A stretch of 64,000 nt of DNA from Fomes fomentarius (lineage: Eukaryota; Basidiomycota; Agaricomycetes; Polyporales; Polyporaceae): contig JABYQN010000001.1 in the NCBI GenBank assembly GCA_022606135.1, positions 1,550,001 to 1,614,000 on the forward strand. The letters are read 5' to 3'. Below, in pieces: positions 36,287-50,283 of the stretch. The stretch's first letter is position 1. Every line of letters begins with the position of its first letter. The position numbers and the translations under genes were made by a program. A model generated the notes under the pieces. It did no database searches. It was not told the DNA's origin and saw nothing but the letters and a program-made list of their open reading frames with translations.

Positions 36287-36299
36287 TCAGACAGATCGC

Positions 36300-38177
36300 C
36301 GCCTGTCCGACGCAAGTGTTCTAGGAAATCCGGATATACACCCGCCAGTACATCGCCGCCATGGTCGCGCTCCTGCGCAGATATCTACCATGCTTCCGGT
36401 GCACGATTATAACCATGATATCTGACGTATCTGGATCCTTTCACCGAGCCGACCCCGCGGCGAGATTTTGGGACAGCAGGGAAGTGTTCCGTCGTTCGAT
36501 AATATGAAGCCGTTGTCACTCAGCGGGGATGGTCGGCTCCGGCGGCGACTCTGTATCGTCGGCACGCGCAGATGAGCGGCGCGTAATACTCATCGTCTTA
36601 CGCTGTATCACCTTACTCGAAAATCGACAAGGGACCCCGACTGCGCAGCGACTTGGTGCAGGAGGCGTGCAGAGGGTATCTCTTACTGACCGTGGATATC
36701 CGATGGGCTCTTTATGTACTCACAGCAGCAACCCAGAGAACTGCGTATCCGTCGCATTGGTTATCCCGATATCATTGCAGTGACAGTGACGTCGTATCTG
36801 TCCACCTTCCTCGCACACTGCCATCGCAATCCTTCGAGGTCATTGGGCGGGGCGCATTTGCTACCGCGCGAACGCAGCATAGGCGGAACTGTGGCTCGAC
36901 ATGGCGCCGCGAGCGTGGACGCGGTCGACATCTCGTTTGAACGGTCAGTGCTTCCAGCCGCGGCGCATCGCGATACGGCGACCCGCTATCTCACCGCCGT
37001 TTCAGACATACCCCGTGTCTTTCCAGGTCGGATTGTGGGCCGAATTTGGGAGTTTGCAGTTTGGACAGGTCCTCGATGCGAATGCGGTGGCATATGCAAG
37101 TAGCACTCGACTATGCGCAACACACTCCTCGTAACCCCTCGACGACCTAGCTTCAATCGCGCTGGCATCAGCGGATCGTACTGCAAAATCTGTGCACCTC
37201 GGACATAGAGGTTGGCGTCAGTGGCCACGAGTCCTGTGGACAAGGCACAGCCAGGTGGTCGTGGGTGCTTATATCAAGATATCTGCGAGATTGTCCATGA
37301 TATCCATTGCAGTATAAATCATATGCATCCGTATAACTGGGTACGACACTCCATCTATCCGGATGATGGCAATTTCTGTGCGAAAGAGCGAGTTCATAGG
37401 CAGTGTGCACGGCCGGACGGGCGTTGTGCCACCAGGCGCGTCGGAGTGGCAATCGTCTCAGTCGTTCGAGGATGATCTCACATCCTGTCTTTTTTGTTCT
37501 CTTGTCCTGTCTAGCCCCTCCTCCTGTGGCGCTAGGCAGTCGTTGTAGCTGTTTCTCTCTGTCCAACAACTCGGAGATTTGACCCCAATTTTGAAAGATG
37601 CACCCCGACTCGCTATGGTGGACGATTTGCAAGGCTGACTACTGAGTGAGAATGAGATAGGTGAACTATAAAGAAGACTACTCCAGCTATTCTTCTTCAA
37701 AATGGATAACACAGTACACAGGGACTGTGTCGAGCATCGAGTTCAGAAATCCTTCAGGCTATACGCTGGCTATACAGCGAGTAGTATCCAGCTAATTGTT
37801 AACCGCTCGAAGTGGAAGTTATTGGAGGAAGGACATCCGGTTCCACGCGTTCATGCACCTCGGATGATACGTAGTTGGTTGAAGATCAAGTTGGAAATCA
37901 ACTAGTGCATACAGTCACGAGTGCAAACTTAGGTGGTTATATACATCGACATAGAAGGGCTGAGTATAGAAAATGCTCCTCGTACCGCAAAAAGAAAGAA
38001 TATACATCCAACAACCACCCACCAATCCGGACCATCCTCTCACCTCAGATCGTAGCTGAACCCTCTCGGTGAACCGTGTGACATCAATCGCCGGCTGAGC
38101 ATCTGACTACATCCAATAAAGGTGGCATGATCAATCTTACGCTGTATGTGGTAGGATCTTGGCTTACACTGCGGTAT
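36300..38177. other. Gene-poor stretch between paralogues A and B
   Basis: Several open frames of 80-155 codons exist (for example minus strand 37632-37168, which begins with TTG), but none shows a family motif or a coherent spliced model. A decayed gene cannot be excluded at 36530-37130. Confidence 0.35.
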
Positions 38178-38799
38178 TCACGTCGCGGCATTTCTCCTCA
38201 GCACCGCGAATTCGGGCTGCCAAGAGCCCTGGGTAACGTGGTGCAGTCTCTTCAAGATAATATCATCCAGGGTTAGGGCCTGCCCGTGCCAATCAACTTC
38301 ACGATCGCCCTGATGACAAACTTTGCGTTGGCCACAATGAATGCAGACCCGCGAGAGGTGCATACGTACCAAATACTTCTGCATTTCTTCCGCAATCTTG
38401 GTCGCAAGTGTGCTCAGCGAAATAGAGTCCGCTCCTCTGTTCGATCGCCGAGCCATAATCTGGCGAGAATAAGCATCTCCGTACCCCACGACCTATGATC
38501 GCGCAGGGAAGAACTTAGCCGTGAAGAGCTTTGTGTATGTGTATAACAGACCAGACACTTGCTTGAATTTTCAGCCCGATCTTCGCAGTCACGCCCATAT
38601 CGGGGGCAAAGGCAGGGGAGGTCCCCTCGAGTAAGCCTATGGGATTGCCCAGCAAAGCCGTTGCAAGCGGAATACCGACTCCATCGTTCGTATGGAATGT
38701 GATTGTGTGATGGTCGTACAGACCCTGGTTGTGAGATATCTGCGGAAGCAACTCCAAGGTCTCTAGAGGATTTTCGCCGATGGGTGGTCCAGAGGTCAT
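38178..38799 (-). CDS. Paralogue B of the unassigned three-member gene family
   Basis: Three exons (38799-38563, 38492-38370, 38309-38178) give 163 residues with all introns in phase 0. Exon 1 includes LPQISHNQGLYDHHTITFHT, GVGIPLATALLGNPIG and FAPDMGVTAKIGLKIQ. Exon 2 (41 codons) is VVGYGDAYSRQIMARRSNRG through LATKIAEEMQKYL. Exon 3 carries LTLDDIILKRLHHVTQGSWQPEF. The first intron starts with GCAAGT rather than GT; A and C have ordinary GT donors at the same site, so this is a GC-AG intron. B lacks the N-terminal exon that A and C have before the LPQI-type segment. The function is unknown. A TATA box stands about 95 bases upstream. Confidence 0.65.
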
Positions 38800-38891
38800 G
38801 ATAGGAAGCGAGGAGTTCGGGGCAGACTATTGCTGGGGTCACGGATACTCGGGGAGAGTGGGCGCCGAAGAGTGGGACACGAGAGGATCGA

Positions 38892-38901
38892 TGCATATAA
38901 G
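38892..38901 (-). promoter_or_regulatory. TATA-like box upstream of paralogue B
   Basis: The minus strand reads CTTATATGCAT about 95 bases before the ATG, a distance similar to that in paralogue A. Confidence 0.45.
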
Positions 38902-39289
38902 GGCAGTCGACCGGACTGCGCATCCAGGATCCGAAGTGTGGGTGACGTAGCCTTCTAAGGGTAAACACCAACTGGGACTAGGAATGGTGCATGTATAGGC
39001 TGGCACAAGCATTCCCATGCCCTACTCGAATCTCGATACATGCTGACGGGTGCTGTGGCGGCCATGCGTGAAGCTTACTGATCAGGGTCGAGTTAGGAGG
39101 ATCGAGGGCGAGATGACTACCGATCACCTGAGGCTTTGGAAGGTCGGGCAGGGCATCATTATCTGACGTTCGGTGAGACACGTTCCGCGTTGACAATTCA
39201 TAGACTCACTAGTGGATCGGAAGACGCTGCGAAGTCCGCCGTGCGCAACGTCATAAAAGGGCATGTAATGAAGGTAAATATCCGAGGCC

Positions 39290-39760
39290 GGTTGTACCGT
39301 CCGAAGTGTGTGGGGTGACAGCTGGAGTGACTGTAGGGTTCCGGTGCGAGGAACACACACCAACTTGCGGGGGAAGATCGTCCTGCTTCTCCTCGGGGAA
39401 ACTAGCGTGTTTTGTTTGCGAACTTTGAGTATCTTGACCATATCAGTCCAATCATATTTGAGAAGTATATCACACGTCTTCTCGCTCGTTCTTCCGTGGA
39501 TGGCATATCGCTGTGCGAGCCGAAGTACATAAGCCATGGATGAGAGATTCAATGAATTCAAGGAAAACACCAACGGTTGATAAGTGAAGGGCGTCGCCGA
39601 GACTTCCGCAACTCTGGTGATATTCCTCACACCCCCAATCTTAACTTCATGTGCTTTGTATAGATTCTGGAAGCTGGTCTCAGACGCAGCACTGTGCTCT
39701 AGCATACCGAAGAAAAAGCCTGCAACACGCTACTTCGCGATAGACGAATCAGAATGACCA
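39290..39760 (-). pseudogene. Possible relic of a BTB/POZ-domain protein
   Basis: The minus-strand frame has FFFGMLEHSAASETSFQN, then YQPLVFSLNSLNLSSMAYVL, RLAQRYAIHGR and CDILLKYDWTDMVKIL. The order and spacing resemble the BTB core of the many basidiomycete BTB proteins, in which a strand and helix reading F..V...LRLA.KY.I is followed by A...L...WP..L..W. No start, no upstream BTB strand and no intact C-terminal half could be joined. It may be a dead member of that expanded family. The assignment rests on pattern only. Confidence 0.35.
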
Positions 39761-41174
39761 TCAGCCAGTGAAGGCCGCCACGTCGACGCTACCACTGGTC
39801 TTGGCGTCGGGTGTCGGGCACGGCTTGGAGATGACAAGAGGAGGTCAGGTGAGCCGTCTCACCGGCAATCTATCTGCGTAGCGGTGAGACAATTCGCCGC
39901 ACCTTGGAATACAAAAACGTTTAGTATGGCATTAGCTTCGGTTCCTTGTGGGAACTATGAAACGGTTCACGGTCCTCTTGCGTCATCAAGCTCGATGGTC
40001 GGATAACACACCAGCACCACTGATACTTGTACTGACGTCGGCGCGTATACTGCCACCAGCAGCAGAACAAAGGTAGGGCATTTCAACGGATGCCTGTTTC
40101 TTGTAAGTCACTGCTAGTCACTTCAGAAAGCCAACTTGGACTCCACCTAACAATATTTATCAAAAGCGCAGATCGCAATGATCTACTAGCAGCAGCGCGT
40201 ACTAGCACGGTGAGTGTGGGGACCTCAGCGCAGCACTGCAAACAAGTCAAACAGCTCCTATATGGTATGTCATAACCTTCCACGTTGATGTGTTCAAAAC
40301 AGTCGACGACCAATGACACTCGCCTTGAGAACAAAGGCGACTTCAGACTACCAATCGTTTGGGTCCGCAGAGTCCCTTCAACCCGGCCTCTATCATATCT
40401 CCGATCAATATTAGCAGGTTGTCATCCCAGTAGCTCTTATGCATGCACTATACAACGAAAGAGCACTGCTCCGTCACGACGGCATGCTACCAGTGAGCTC
40501 CGAGCCATCGTGATGTGAGTCGATATTTGAGTCGAAAATGTGTTGAAGTTCGTGACTACTCACAAAATATTGGATGGGAGAGGACTCAAGCGCATTGGAA
40601 CATCGTTAAGGGCTTAGGATAAGGGCCTAGACTGAAGAGCTGAGTGATGAGCGATGATGACCAAACACCGGCGTTCGGAGCGCATAGCAGGTTGACCGTC
40701 GTGCGGAAGGCGGACTAAGGCAGGCGCTAGTGGGTGCGTATGTACTCTTGCACTGCACTGGGTTGGCGTACTTACGTAGCCTTAGTCCCGAAGCGACATC
40801 AAACCACATGAAGAACACACGAGGTACCGCTGTTCGCCGTGACCAATCCTGCTGGGCGTAAGTGAGTTCTGGCAATCACGAATCGCCAGGTTGATTGGGC
40901 TGATGTATGGGACACTAATTAGGATTGCAGTGGTTGTATTCCAGTTCTCATCGGGTGTTCAATACTTAGCACTGGCTCGGAGGTCGTCAACGAAGATCTC
41001 GTTGGGATCAAACATGTCTACCAATGTCAACCAAGAATGAAATTAGACAGATGTACACGATTAGCGAACAGGGTACAGTTAGAGCTGTTATTAGTATAAT
41101 CGATTATGACGCTGTAGAGTATTCGGTATCCAACTAACGCAAGAAATATCTAGTACTTTTCGCCCGCGGCGAAA
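39761..41174. other. Gene-poor stretch between BTB relic and paralogue C
   Basis: No gene is recognised. A minus-strand stretch at 40875-40780 (ELTYAQQDWSRR...) ends at a consensus GTAAGT donor and could be one exon of a lost or unrecognised gene. Confidence 0.3.
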
Positions 41175-41973
41175 TTATTGAGGCAGCAAGAGTCCGAGCT
41201 GCGGCTGCCAACTCGACTTGGAGACGTGGCTCAATTCGAACAAGACGATACGTTCGAATCCCCTGGTCCCTGGCCCCAAACCCAAGGACGGGTCTCCCAA
41301 AGGACCTGTTTGGTTGCGCTGAACGGGACTGTCAATGCACGACCTCCCCGATGATGAAAGCCATGGCTCACCCCCATGTAGTCATAGATCTCCTTGGCCA
41401 CCTTCTCCGCTAGCTTTGCCCGAGTGATGGAGCGAGAGTTGTTCGCCGGATTTCTTACATTGATCTGTTTCTCATAATGCCTGCATCCGACGATCTGAAG
41501 AGGATCATGGACGAAGTCCCAGATATAGTAACAACTCAACGCACCTCTAAGCGAAGAGATTGCTTCTGACTGAGGCTGTCATCTCCGAAGAATACTAGAT
41601 CCTCCGCACGCTGGAGATTCGCCAATTGTCCATTCATAGTATCCCTTAGTCGAACATAATTGGTTGTGCTGGTTACGAAGGTGATCGCAGGGAGAGGCTG
41701 AAAGTATCGCTTGGACTCGTAGCGTATCTGGGGCAATATCTGGTAGGGTGCGCGACCACTCTGAACGAGATATTCAATACTGATAACCACGCCGGAAGCT
41801 CGTCGAAGACGTACCTGACTGACTTGAAGATGATGTGCCGGCATTCTGAGGCCGTGCTGTCTCCAATATTCTTCATTCTCTCTTTGAAACTGAGCGAGAA
41901 TTTCTTGAGGGCCGAGTCCCGAAAGCGCGTCGTCAATCTCTCGCTGGTTGGGTTGTTGAGAGTTACCGGACAT
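41175..41973 (-). CDS. Paralogue C of the unassigned three-member gene family
   Basis: Four exons (41973-41815, 41760-41545, 41494-41372, 41318-41175) give 213 residues with all introns in phase 0. Exon 1 is polar (MSGNSQQPNQREIDDALSG ... QFQRENEEYWRQHGL). Exon 2 has ILPQIRYESKRYFQPLPAIT and DDSLSQKQSLRLE. Exon 3 (41 codons, as in B) starts IVGCRHYEKQINVRNP and contains RAKLAEKVAKEIYDYM. Exon 4 has FERIVLFELSHVSKSSWQPQL. The first intron is 54 nt and free of stops, so its retention would add 18 residues. Splicing of the last intron is needed to reach the conserved C-terminus; the unspliced frame ends without it. An in-frame GTG upstream at 42030 is not taken as the start. The function is unknown. 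Confidence 0.65.
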
Positions 41974-42787
41974 CGCGACCTGGTCAGAGGCGGGATGAGG
42001 AGATGTTGGCAGGTACAATGGAAGATGCACATATACCTGTTTCGTTGACTTGGTAGGTAACTGTGGATGATATGCTTGCCAAGGATCCTCATAGCGAGGT
42101 TTGTTATATCCCTTTGGTCTTCATAGCCGAGTCTGGCAGGCTGGACAACAACTACTACTCACCTGTTGCTAAATCATCCCGAACGACGTGGAGGCTCAAA
42201 CCCGATAGCACAGTACAATGACTCGTATCATGTAACAGTTCACCGTCCGCTGGGTGCTGAGATGACATGGACATCCGCGCACGGTGAACAGGCATACTGC
42301 GCGCAACCGTGTCCTCGCCGTCACCCGATTGTATCGCGGTGTGCTCTGGCACAGCCACGATACACTTGATACGTTCAACGCGGACGTATGGTGTAGCCCG
42401 ATCCTGTCAGTGTGCCGGGGCATCGGTGTTAGTGTACGCCGATGTAAGCAGGAAAATTTCGACTTGCGTTATGCAGTGGGCCCCTGAGTGGAATGGAGCA
42501 CATACTTCCGGCGGTATACAAGGAAACACAGCTCAAGTCCCAGGGGCGAATGTGATCCAAGTCCAATGTGGAGCCGGGAGCTAACAGCGCGCTCGTCGCA
42601 GTTCAATCCAATAGGCAGTTGGGCAAAGCTCTAGTAGAGATGAACTTTGTATGATGAACGCGGGTTGATATCAGGCACTGGAATTGTTAACAGCGCATAT
42701 CTGGCTGATTACAGAGATGATAGCAGCAAGAATAGCGTAGTATACAGAGGAACGTAGATGGCGATCCAAACCATTGTTCTCAAGAAT
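41974..42787. other. Intergenic region between paralogue C and SPT16
   Basis: It contains a TATA-like GATATAAC near 42110 (minus strand), a plausible promoter for paralogue C. The remaining open frames are unassigned. Confidence 0.35.
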
Positions 42788-46989
<4,202 letters not shown>

Positions 46990-47560
46990 GGCGATTGCGG
47001 AAGGGTTCGCCAGGAGAAAGGATAGAAGGAGACTAGGAAGAAGGAGAGACTGCAGGAGAGAGCGCGTCCGTTGTGGCGCGTCTGCACGGTCTGGCGGAGT
47101 TTGAACACTGGGGTGACCCCACGTGACCCGTTACGGAGATGGGTCACATCGCGACTGGACGCGTTGCCGGAAGTCGGGGCCGGCGCGCCGGGGACGATCG
47201 AGAGGGCAAAGAGCCGGCGGTTCGGAATGTCATGCTCATGCTTCAAGTTACTGCCAATGCTGGTCGTGAGCGCATCGTCATGCTGGAAACTCACATTGAA
47301 ACAAACACGAGTTCATTGTACCTGCAAGAAGCCGGCGGTGACAGCCGCTCAGAGTGAGCCTCAGACTGTCAGTGTCAAGACACGATGACTTCAAGCGACT
47401 CCGTACAGCGTCTATTGGGCTCCTACGTATCTCCCACTCACGTCTTCTCGTTCGACGTTATCCTCGTCCGACCCTCGTCTGCCCCTTGTCTCATCTCTTT
47501 CGTTCCCTCGTCAAGTTTGTGCCCGGCGGAGGTGCTGACTGTCGCTCAAACATCTCGGAC
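46990..47560. promoter_or_regulatory. Divergent promoter region (SPT16 / acyl-CoA-synthetase-like gene)
   Basis: The 571-bp gap has two genes leaving it in opposite directions. Near 47112-47134 a short imperfect repeat of CCACGTGACCCGTTACGG type contains an E-box-like CACGTG. No other element is evident. Confidence 0.4.
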
Positions 47561-49648
47561 ATGGCTCTCTCAGACTACCTTGTCACTGATGACCTGACTA
47601 TCATCCTGTCGCTCGTGGCTGCTGGCCTATTCCTGCTCCACAACCTCTACAAGCCTCAGGCACTCGTGCACCCTATTCTCCTTGGACGTCAGAGCGATGT
47701 TGCGCGCGTGCGGAACCCCTCAGAGAGTGCCGTGTACCGGAACTATAGCACAGGGATGCTTGGCCGCGTAAGTACTTGCTTGCCATTCGTGTATACCACT
47801 TCTCGAGCCTGTGTTGCAGTTCCCTGTGCGCCCTACGAAGGATCAACAGATTATAATCGACCTCGTCAAGCCAGATGCTGATGCTCCACGCACGCTCTGG
47901 TCTACCAAAGTGGGTCCAATGTCCTTCCCGCGACCCGTCGACGAAGATGTTAACGTGTCCTCCAAAGATCACCAATCCGCAACTGAGAGAACGCGTGACC
48001 AACTTCGGTGCTGGTCTCAGTCGAGTTGCCGGCGTTGTTCCTCAGGAGTCTAATGTGTTGCTTCTCTTGAACGACGGCATTGGTACGTCGCCCTCGTTGT
48101 TGACAAACGTCATACTCAACTTGGTATTCCAGAGTTCTTGATCTCCGATCTCGCTCTCGCATCATACTCTGTCCCATCTTTCACGCTCTCGTCGCTGTCA
48201 CTGCTTGGCTCTGTTCTTGAGAAGCATCCACCGTCCGTTATCATAACCCAGGCTGAGTTCCTCACTCAAGTGCTGGAGCTCATTTACGACTCGAACGAGA
48301 GCGAGCACCACACTGTTATCATCGTCGGCGACATTTCCGGGTTGAAGCTCCCGGGCAGCAAAGTCAGGATTCTGCACTGGGACGATATTGAGCGCGAGGG
48401 CGCATCCATAGCTAAGACCGCGCTCCCCGTTCCTGGTGAGTTGTCGTTGTCGCCGTCATGTACGCATAGCAGCCTCTGATCTTGTTTTTAGATCCCAACG
48501 ATGTCATCACTGTGTCGTTCTTTGAAACATCATCCGGTGAACTCGATGGCGTGCAGCTCACCCACCAAAACTTGACTGCTGGTGTGGCCGCGACTCGAGC
48601 TCTGTTGCCTGTATCGAATGCTCTGTCTCCGCTGGACACCATCCTATCAGCATATTCACTCAGCACGCCCTACGGGCGCACCGTGGCGTACACTGCGTTG
48701 TTTGAGGGCACAGGCTTTGCCACCGTGGACAGCGTCAAGTTGATCAAGCCCGAAGACGGTAGGTGCCCTTTCTATACACATACACATGCGCAGGCTCATC
48801 ATCTTCGTCTGTGCTGCTACAGCGCCAACTCCCTCCGGGCTCAAGGACCTCCGCACCTCCTCTGCATACCGCATCTCGTCTCCCACCGTCCTCTTCGTCC
48901 GTCCGGACCATTTGGGCAGCCTAAGCAATGCGATTCTGCAGGAGGCGCGCAATTCCTCCTGGCTCCTCTTCAACTTTGCCTGGCGCCACAAGCTCGCCGG
49001 TGTCCTCGAGGGTTACATTACGAAGCAAAGTCTCTGGGACCGCCTTGTATTCGACAGCGCTCGAGTCAAAGTTATGGGCAAGGGCGCCGGGACCGTCCGT
49101 GCCGTCGTCGTCAGCGGAGGTACGTGCTCGTCTTCAACTTTCCACAACCTTCTCTGCACCACCTCTCACTTCCAACCATCCTGACTGACCCCTATCACGT
49201 GTGATACGCATCAGGTCCCCTCGAGGCACAGGCTCTGACGCCGTCCCGCATCGCACTCTCTGTGCCTGTCATCAACGTGCACTCCCATCCCACCGCCGCT
49301 GGCCCTGTGTTCGCATCGCATCCACTTGACTTGCAAACCTTCCCCACGAGCGCGTCGTCGACTCCCACTTTGTCCGCCGCGGACGCATATGCGTTCACTT
49401 ACCTCGCGCCCGTGGGGCCGCCCACTGTCAATGTTGAGGTGAAGCTCACTGGGGTTGACGATGCGGCAGTCGAGGCTGGCGCGGACCCCGTGGGCGCTTT
49501 GTACCTGCGCGGCCCCAGCATCGGGCGACCACTCTCCGTCGAAGAGGAGGCACAGGATGAGGACGAGCGCGGATGGAGGGCGGCCGGTGAGCGGGCCAAA
49601 GTTGCGCCAAACGGCACGTTCCAAGTGTCTGCTGCTTCGAAGGCGTGA
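47561..49648 (+). CDS. Degenerate AMP-binding / acyl-CoA-synthetase-like protein
   Basis: The protein begins MALSDYLVTDDLTIILSLVAAGLFLLHNLY, a single N-terminal membrane segment like long-chain acyl-CoA synthetases of the ER or peroxisome. Family blocks follow: TNPQLRERVTNFGAGL, VPQESNVLLLLNDGIEFLISDLA, HTVIIVGDISGLKLPGSKV, VITVSFFETSSGELDGVQLTHQN, SLSTPYGRTVAYTALFEGTGF and NAILQEARNSSWLLFNFAW. The adenylate-binding P-loop, normally (S/T)SGTTG.PKG, is reduced to TSSGELDGVQ without the Lys. The C-terminal part contains ADPVGALYLRGPSIGRPLS and GWRAAGERAKVAPNGTFQV but no clear catalytic-Lys segment. About six exons are seen, and the stop is at 49646-49648. It could be an acyl-CoA-binding or regulatory pseudoenzyme; the exact role is unknown. 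Confidence 0.75.
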
Positions 49649-50283
49649 ATCATCTCCCGTGCCTCAGTGCAATGGCGTTGGGGACTGTGTATGTGCCGTG
49701 CCCGGTGAGATACGTCGATGAGTGGTAGTACATAACGGAAGTAGTATTGGAGATGAATAACGTGTTTCAGTCTCTTAAGTCTACGTCTCGTTCCAAACCT
49801 GTTGCACATTGTCATATCGTCACTTCGTACTCGTTGACTTATATGGAGGGTACATTGTGCCCAACACGTCAAAATATGATGGGTCTACATATTCTTGTCG
49901 TGAGAATGCTATTAGGCAGATTTCTACGCAGATACAAATATTCGCTCGAATGTCAAGCGAGCTCTGCGCAGTACAAGTCCACCCTCTCCGCTCTCTTACA
50001 ATGTACTGCCTCACCACTCCTTGCGACGATAACGAAGTCACATGCCTGCAAAAGTCAGTATACAAGATACGGATTGTAGAAGGGAAGTAGTCTTCGATCA
50101 AACGCGCGCTGCAATGGTTGAGGATCATAGTACAATTAATACTCAGCCTTTCGCAAACTTTTGCTCAATCTTGGAGGTCGGAGTCCAGGCGAAGAAAGAG
50201 TCGAGAGGGGCAGCAGGATGAGGACGGAGGATATCTATCGTGCACCGGACGACAGAGCGGATGGAGAGCGGAAGATGGTGATT
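49649..50283. other. Convergent intergenic region
   Basis: This is AT-richer than its surroundings and lies between two stop codons that face each other. No gene or RNA is recognised. Confidence 0.4.

Noticed and set aside
37168..37632. Minus-strand open frame of about 154 codons
   Set aside because: It starts with TTG, shows no family motif and has unusual composition; treated as chance.
41240..41275. GTTCGAATCCCC resembling a tRNA T-loop
   Set aside because: No acceptor stem or anticodon arm can be formed around it, and it lies inside the last exon of paralogue C.
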